Of a stretch of DNA of 64,000 nt, positions 58,085 through 64,000 are shown piece by piece (positions within the stretch are counted from its first letter, which is position 1; every line of letters begins with the position of its first letter). This DNA is from Spinacia oleracea (lineage: Eukaryota; Streptophyta; Magnoliopsida; Caryophyllales; Amaranthaceae): the NCBI RefSeq assembly GCF_020520425.1, contig NC_079487.1:108162141-108226140 (forward strand). The letters are read 5' to 3'. The notes under the pieces are model-generated. The model searched no databases, had not been told where the DNA came from, and was given only the letters and a program-made list of their open reading frames with translations. A program made the position numbers and the translations under genes.

Positions 58085-60909
58085 TGTAACGCCCCGACCT
58101 CTAAATCACTTATTCAAGCATAATTAGCAGCGGAATTAACCTAATTTGGTCGGGACATTACCTGCCGTAATTCCCTCTTGGAAATTACAAGGCAACATCA
58201 TACATAAGCCATAAAAACCTCCAAATTAATATAATAATCATTTATATTCCCAAAATACAAGTACATAAATTACTAAAAGTCTTTAAATTAAACTATTATA
58301 AACATCAAGCATAAACTAGGTGAATAATATAAAAGTGAAATTCCTCGCCTCTACGCGTTTCCATCGATTCTCGCAGTACCTAAAACGGAAAACAAAACGG
58401 TGAGCCGAAGACTCAGTAACGACTACCCTAGCAACGTAAATTCATTTCAGTTCATTTTATTTAATAACACAGGGAGAGTAGAATGGTTAAAACATTTAAC
58501 AAAACATCACAATTAATTCATTCATAAACTTTGCAGTTTAACATGCTAATTGTCGGCAAGTACGAACCGTGAAGGAATTCTCCACTGGGCCTGGGCCCAT
58601 AAGAGCCTGGGCTCATCGTAACATGGGGCCTGGGCCCTGAGCCTGGGCTCATAAACCATGGGAGCTTGGGCTCGTAATCCATGGGTGGACAGGTGTCCGT
58701 GGTGCATGCATGACCGGTAGATAGGAAGATGGTAGTTTATATACCGCCAGACAAACCGGGTCTTTCACTTTCATTTATCATGTTGTATGTAATTTTACCA
58801 AGCCTTGGCTTGTAATTCAATTCGAAATAACATAACTCATTTAGCTCATAAAACATCATTTTGATCCTGGGATCAATAAACATATCATTTCTTTCAAAGC
58901 ATTTCATAAACATAATTTTACGAGAAAACTTAATCAAATCATATTATAATAAACAATCCAAACAAATCATATTTCATCCCACAATCCATAAAACACATCG
59001 AAACATTTAATTCTTAAATTCAATCATAACGTCATGATTTCATAATACTTTTATAAGGGGATTGCGGGTACTAGCAATAGCCGTTACCTCAACCGTAGTT
59101 TTATACTTCCCGTCTGATGGATCGTTCTTCCTGAACTCCAAGTCCGATTTCTTTCAGAATATTAAATTATTGAATTAGTACTACAACGATAAATAATCTG
59201 AAATCAATATTTTATAAATAATAAATTTTATAAGCAATGAATTCATAATTAACAAATTTTAATAAAAAGTATAAATTTCGAATTTTAATGAGAATATTAT
59301 TATTAAACGAAATTTTAATCGAAATATATTTATAAATTTCATAAATCGATTTACATAAAAATATTATATAAATTCGATTTTGCTAAAGCAAGCTAGTAAT
59401 TTATTTTAGTAAAATCGATAATTAAACCTGAAAATAATAATTCGTTTTATTAGTAAATAATTATATAATAAGAATTATTAAACATAAAAATGATAACTTA
59501 GAAAATCTAAAAATATAATTTGCTTTTTAACTCACCAAAAGGCCCAAATGAAATAGCCCAACTTATTATGGGTTTAGGAAAAATAGAATCAAGGTTTCCA
59601 AGGATTGGTTTTGGGTTTCTGGAAGTCGACCAAAAAGAGAGAGGTGCGAAACAGGGGAGGAGAGGAAGGGAAACAGGGGTGGCTGGGCTCGGCTGAGCGG
59701 CGGCCTAGGTGTTGCAGCAGCTTGAGACCGAGCCGGATCGTGACGGTAGGGAGACAGAGGTGGTGGTGGCCGATGGACGGCGCGTCGCGAAAGGAGAGGG
59801 AGGACGAAAAAGGGGCGAAAAAGCAGGGGAGTTTGGGTGAGCTGGGCGGTTGGGCTGGGTTGTGTCGTTTAAGGCGACGGTGAGGGTGGAGGCTGAGTTT
59901 AAAAGGTGGTGAGGTGGCCGGAGTGTGGTGGTTTGCGGCCCTAGTGGCACGTCGAAGGAGAGAGAAAGGGGAGCAGGCAAGGGTGGGCTGCGAAGAAGGG
60001 GGAGAAATAAGGGAGGTGTTGCGGTGGTGGTTCTGGGTGGTTAGGGTTACGAGAAACTCGCAGAGGAGAGGGAGGGTGGAGCGCGGCAGCACGGTGGTGC
60101 TAACGGTTGGGCGTGAAGGAGAGAAAAAGCAGGGAAGGGGTGCGAAACCCGGGCGCAGGGGAGTGTGAAGAGGAGAGGGAGCAGGGAAGACGGTGGAGTG
60201 CGTGTGGTGGTTGAAGGTGGTGGACAGTGGTGTTTGAGGGTGGTTCTGAGGGGTTTTTGGTCGGTGGTTATAACAGTGGTGGTGGTGGTTTCAGTGGCGG
60301 CAGCCACTGATGGTGGTGGGGGTTCGCACAAGCAGGGGAAACAAATATTTGGTTTTTTGATATTGTCATTCAATTCTGAAATGTTGAATTTGTAATAAGA
60401 AGAAAAAGAAGCAAATTTGGACTTGGCTATGCATGGGGACTGATTTTAGGGAAGAGGGGAAAGAGGTCTCTTCCTTGTATACGTGAAGAGCAAGGAAGGG
60501 AAGGCAAGGCAATTGCAATTTTGTCCTCTAGGGGTATTTTAGTAATTTCAACCAGCTTGGCAAATTTCTGAAACTTGGTGCTATTTTAGGAAATTAATAG
60601 AATGTTTAATTAAAAATCAAGTTTGAAATAATTCTTTATAAAAATAAAATTTAGTTTCCGAATGAAATAAGAACATTTAGAAATTACTAAAAATCCGAAA
60701 ATAATTAAAATTTGAAAAGGTCGTTAAACTCGTAAATATGAAATTAAATTATAAACTGAAAAATAAATTGGGTAGCAATATTAAAAATTCAAGCGAAATA
60801 AAACTTCGTTTATTAAAATAAAGTTCGAATTTAGGATTTAGAACGATTTTAAGCCAAATAAAAATAATTAAGCATAATTAATCGAGTTTTAAAAATTCGG
60901 GGTATTACA
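58085..60909 (-). repeat. 3' LTR of the long-LTR element
   Basis: 2,825 bp. A GC-rich block at 59590-60400 yields open frames on both strands (up to 167 codons), Pro/Ser/His-rich on one and Gly/Arg-rich on the other. GC-rich leader sequence is usual in such LTRs and I do not call a gene there. Confidence 0.8.
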
Positions 60910-62109
60910 TTCTTACCCCCTTAGAAAAAGTTTCGTCCTCGAAACTTGAAAATTATATTTATAAAATGTTTGTGGAAAAATTGAAAACGCTCGAATAAAA
61001 GTATGATGTTTTATTTTAAAACCAAGATCTCACAATTTCATTTCAATCCCGACAATGTCTAGCCCTCATTCCGCCATCATCTTTTAGGACTTCGCTTCAA
61101 CTCGAGACCTAAAATCGAAGAGTAAAGAATACAAAAGGGGCAAAAAGTATATATTGATCCTTAATCGTCATTAAGGTCAATTACATTTCGCCATCGTCTA
61201 TCGTATCTCCACTTGATTTCATATAATAGGATCGAGGAGCAAAGAACATAAAAGGGGCAAACTTGTTAGCATAGACTAAGCTCCCATTTTACTTTGTGAT
61301 ATCTTGTTTGAAAATATTTTCTACCAAAAATAGTAACATTTAATGCAAAATTATAATTCTGAAAATATATGTATATATAATGAAAATAAATACTTATCTA
61401 TAAATTGCAATACTTAAACAATTGTAAAAGTTATTTATTTTCACAATCTCGTACTCTGAGCTCAGGAGAACTTCCATCGACGACGGCATCCATGTATAAC
61501 AATTAGATTACCAGTACAATCATGCCAGCATAGACATAATCCATATCATAGAGACAAAATTCATAAATTGAAAATTTCAAATTCAACATAAGCATAACAT
61601 TCATAATCATTTGATATAACACACGAGCATGATTAACCATAATATAATCATTCATAGAGAACATAGTCATTCATACATCATATCGTTCATGGGCGAATAA
61701 TTAGAGACATTTCACTTTCATTTTCTATGGCTCATTTGCTGCAGAAATCTTTGTTGCTGACTTTAATTATTCGATACGTTTTGATTTCGATCTCCGATCT
61801 TTCTTCTGCGTTGAGTAACTTCGTTAACTGCGTTCGTTGCAGGGGTTCGAGTCAAATCACGCGACTAGGAATACATCGTCAGACATAGAACTTCGTTACT
61901 TATCCTTAATATTTTAAGTTAGTGAATCTCGTATTTTGCGGATAACATTAAGCCACCAAGTGTGCCTTTATCAGAAACAATCTAGCTCCTAGAAAACTCA
62001 GTTCAGACTACCTGGTCCTGTAGACATGTCATTTTGCCGATTTTCTATTCTCAACTCCATTGCATTCCTCAATCATTCATAATTCTTTTCGAATTTCACA
62101 ACATTCATT

Positions 62110-62990
62110 AATACCATCAACCTGATAGACAGACTAATTCTCCGTAACTTACCTTGGTAAGATCCTTAAAGCTTTACGCCAACTCGGTTTCATGTTTCCA
62201 CCATAAATCATAGATAACATCTTTGTAATTCTCTAGTTCTACTTCCTTTATGGAGATTATCAAGAATCCTTTTACATAAATACACAAAAATAATCCCTAT
62301 CAAAGATGCGGAAAGGTAAACCAAGAATACCATCAACCTAACTAACAGACTAATTCCCGATAACTTCTTTTGGTATAACCCTTAAAACTTCATGTGTAAA
62401 TTCAATTTCATCTTTCCACCATAAATCATATTCTTGCATAACTTTTAAAAGTTCTAGCTTAGCTTCCTTAACGTATCTGAATACACACTTAGGTACCTAC
62501 AATAACAAAACAATCATTATCAAGGGTGCGGGAAAGTAATTCATAAATCAATCATAACTTGAACGCTTTAAACCTTGAATAACCTTAATTTAATTGGTGA
62601 TTCGCCACTTATAAAAATACAAACTCATGCTCTTTCGGTACTCTATCATTTAACCTTATTGACAGACTAATTCTTGATAGCTTATTTTGGTAAACTCCTC
62701 AAGATCTTATTCATGTGTCAACTCAATTTGGTCCTTTATCAAAACTCATGTGGTTCATAACTTTTCTGTATAACTTCTTAGCTTCCTTACTTAATAATCT
62801 TTCAGATAATAGACTTTAGTACTTATAAACATCAGAATATTCATCGGAAAGGTAACCCAAGAATCACTTTTGTTCATAACTTTAACACTTTAAACTTCGA
62901 ATAATCTTAACTTAATTAGTGATCAACCACTGATGAAATACAACCTTATGCTTGTTTGGTACTCCTAACGTTTATACTATCCTTAAAGAT
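62110..62990. repeat. Degenerate tandem repeat of about 240-300 bp
   Basis: The phrase GACAGACTAATTC(T/C)(C/T)GATAxCTT and following TTGGTAxxxxCTxAAAxCTT recurs near 62130, 62365 and 62665. Between them AACTTxxACxCTTTAAACxTTGAATAA recurs. The interior of the retrotransposon appears filled by duplication, not coding. Confidence 0.6.
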
Positions 62991-63179
62991 TTCATAACCA
63001 TCAAAATTCCTCAAAACCATTCATATCCACAAAATCTTTGAGTTCGCACCGTGCTTAACTTAACTTCTTCCAAGGAAATGCTTAAACTTTGCCTAGTCTA
63101 TCTAGGTAGGAAACTCATAACATGACATGTGACGATAAGCATGAAATCAAGGGAAGTTTGGCTCTAAAGAGAGAGAGAG

Positions 63180-63772
63180 CTAAATCAAAATAATATCAGC
63201 ATTGGCGTCGTCTTCGCCTTTCATTATATAAGCGCTTACATATGTTGGTGGGGGGTGATGGATTAGGTTTATCCTTAGCATTGTTGTTGTTTCGTTCATG
63301 ATTGGTCGATGTTGATGTTTTGGTATTCGTTGGGGTGGTTTATGACAATCTTTAACGAAATGATCTTTTCCTCGACATCGATAACAATTATTCGTTTTAG
63401 CATGATATTCACTTCCATTCGTTAGAGCGTTTCGAAAGTCTCGAATAGTGGGTCCATATGATTGATCTAGTCTTCAAATTCCATCGAATCGGCTTACGAT
63501 CATAGATTGGTGGATTCGAGGGTGAATAGTGACGCAATTTCGTTTGCATTAGTGACTTTCGTTTTTCGAGAATCTTTGACTAATTCAGTTGACATCGTAC
63601 TTTCCGTTCCTAATCGTTCCATCATCTCCTTGTGGTCTTGTATAGATTGGTCGTCATAGGAATCATCATGGAAAACATAATTGTGGATGACGTCATCGTG
63701 AATGTTGCGGTTGTTGTGAGCTTCGTTCGTGGCATCGTTAGTAACCTCGATAATCGATATTTTGCATAACAT
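63180..63772 (-). pseudogene. gag remnant with one zinc knuckle
   Basis: On the minus strand the open stretch 63473-63180 contains CYRCRGKDHFVKDC (63386-63345), a perfect C-x2-C-x4-H-x4-C zinc knuckle. It is followed by a His/Pro-rich tail and TAG. No ATG precedes the knuckle in this frame. A separate frame starting at ATG near 63772 and ending at 63500 (about 90 residues, acidic, Asn/Asp-rich) lies between it and the primer site. Together they look like a shortened, frameshifted Gag. Confidence 0.55.
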
Positions 63773-63976
63773 ATTCAATCAGAAAAACATATATAACATG
63801 AGAAATGAATCCCTTTGATCCCGTGCGTTCCTACGCTCACACTCATTCCATTTTAACTTAACATGATTTTAACATATTCTTTTGAACTTATTCCTTAAAA
63901 CTCTTTGCTTAAAGCCTATTAAATTCTACTATGCGCAAAAACCCGTAAGGTTTAGCACTTATGGTCCAGAACCTTT

Positions 63977-63988
63977 GCTCTGATACCA
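63977..63988 (-). promoter_or_regulatory. Primer binding site (initiator tRNA-Met type)
   Basis: On the minus strand TGGTATCAGAGC, the common plant Ty3/gypsy primer site, lies three bases (GTT) after the LTR end at 63992. Confidence 0.85.
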
Positions 63989-64000
63989 AACTGTAACGCC

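Larger units (their letters stand above)
58085..64000 (-). mobile_element. Long-LTR non-autonomous retrotransposon, truncated by window
   Basis: Minus-strand order: 5' LTR (only its last nine bases in the window, 63992-64000), tRNA-Met-type primer site (63977-63988), about 3.07 kb interior, polypurine tract CTAAGGGGGTAAGAA (60924-60910), and a 2,825-bp 3' LTR (60909-58085) with TGTAATACCCCG ... GGGGCGTTACA ends. The sequence TTTCGAGGACGAAACTTTTT before the tract is typical of Tekay/Del-type chromoviruses. No protease, RT or integrase is seen. It therefore looks like a large non-autonomous derivative that depends on a relative. Confidence 0.8.

Noticed and set aside
59589-60395. Large overlapping frames on both strands in the 3' LTR
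   Set aside because: Low-complexity Pro/Ser/His or Gly/Arg products arising from a GC-rich LTR leader; no domain, both strands equally open.

Overview
This is a plant nuclear window. Split genes with GT-AG introns, AT-rich spacers and dense nested transposons show that. Frequent TACGGAGTA / TACTCCGTA motifs suggest Caryophyllales, perhaps Amaranthaceae such as spinach, beet or quinoa; that placement is an inference. Six host genes can be modelled. They are a two-exon secreted double-knottin peptide (5194-6001), a nine-exon KUP2-type potassium transporter (13606-18885), a three-exon plastid-type protein of unknown function (20177-21332), the single-coding-exon proteasome alpha-4 subunit PAC1 (22559-23311, minus), the 14-exon MCM-binding protein ETG1/MCMBP with two E2F-like sites upstream (24597-29472), and a two-exon CYP81-type P450 (31115-33293, minus). 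An unrecognised minus-strand frame lies at 53983-54756.

The left 13 kb is mostly small DNA elements. A 4.4-kb Mutator-like element (207-4578, 9-bp TSD) is followed by the knottin gene. After that come two Helitron-like copies, two hAT-like elements (one with a perfect 8-bp TSD) and a fold-back element. From 13 to 33 kb is the gene-rich core. From 33.6 to 38.1 kb a long-TIR element contains a second, reverse-oriented relative of the first Mutator-like element, followed by a LINE-type RNase H fragment.

From 41.4 to 54.0 kb a Mutator-like element (9-bp TSD) has been invaded by a 12.2-kb Ty3/gypsy retrotransposon of Tat type (41578-53752, TSD ATTTC). Its sense strand carries gag, protease, RT, two RNase H domains and integrase, broken by frameshifts. 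Its 3' half carries an antisense gene with its own TATA box and G-box, a 5'-UTR intron and four coding exons. That antisense protein begins MARTKQTA, the same eight residues as the start of histone H3, and splicing makes this the first ATG of the message. This possible histone-tail mimic in a retrotransposon is the most interesting thing in the window.

The right end (56.6-64.0 kb) holds a decayed reverse-transcriptase gene. It is interrupted by a long-LTR (2.8 kb) retrotransposon on the minus strand that appears to keep only gag remnants with one zinc knuckle. Gene models were made by eye from splice sites and reading-frame phase. Coding phase closes in every host gene given an exon model.
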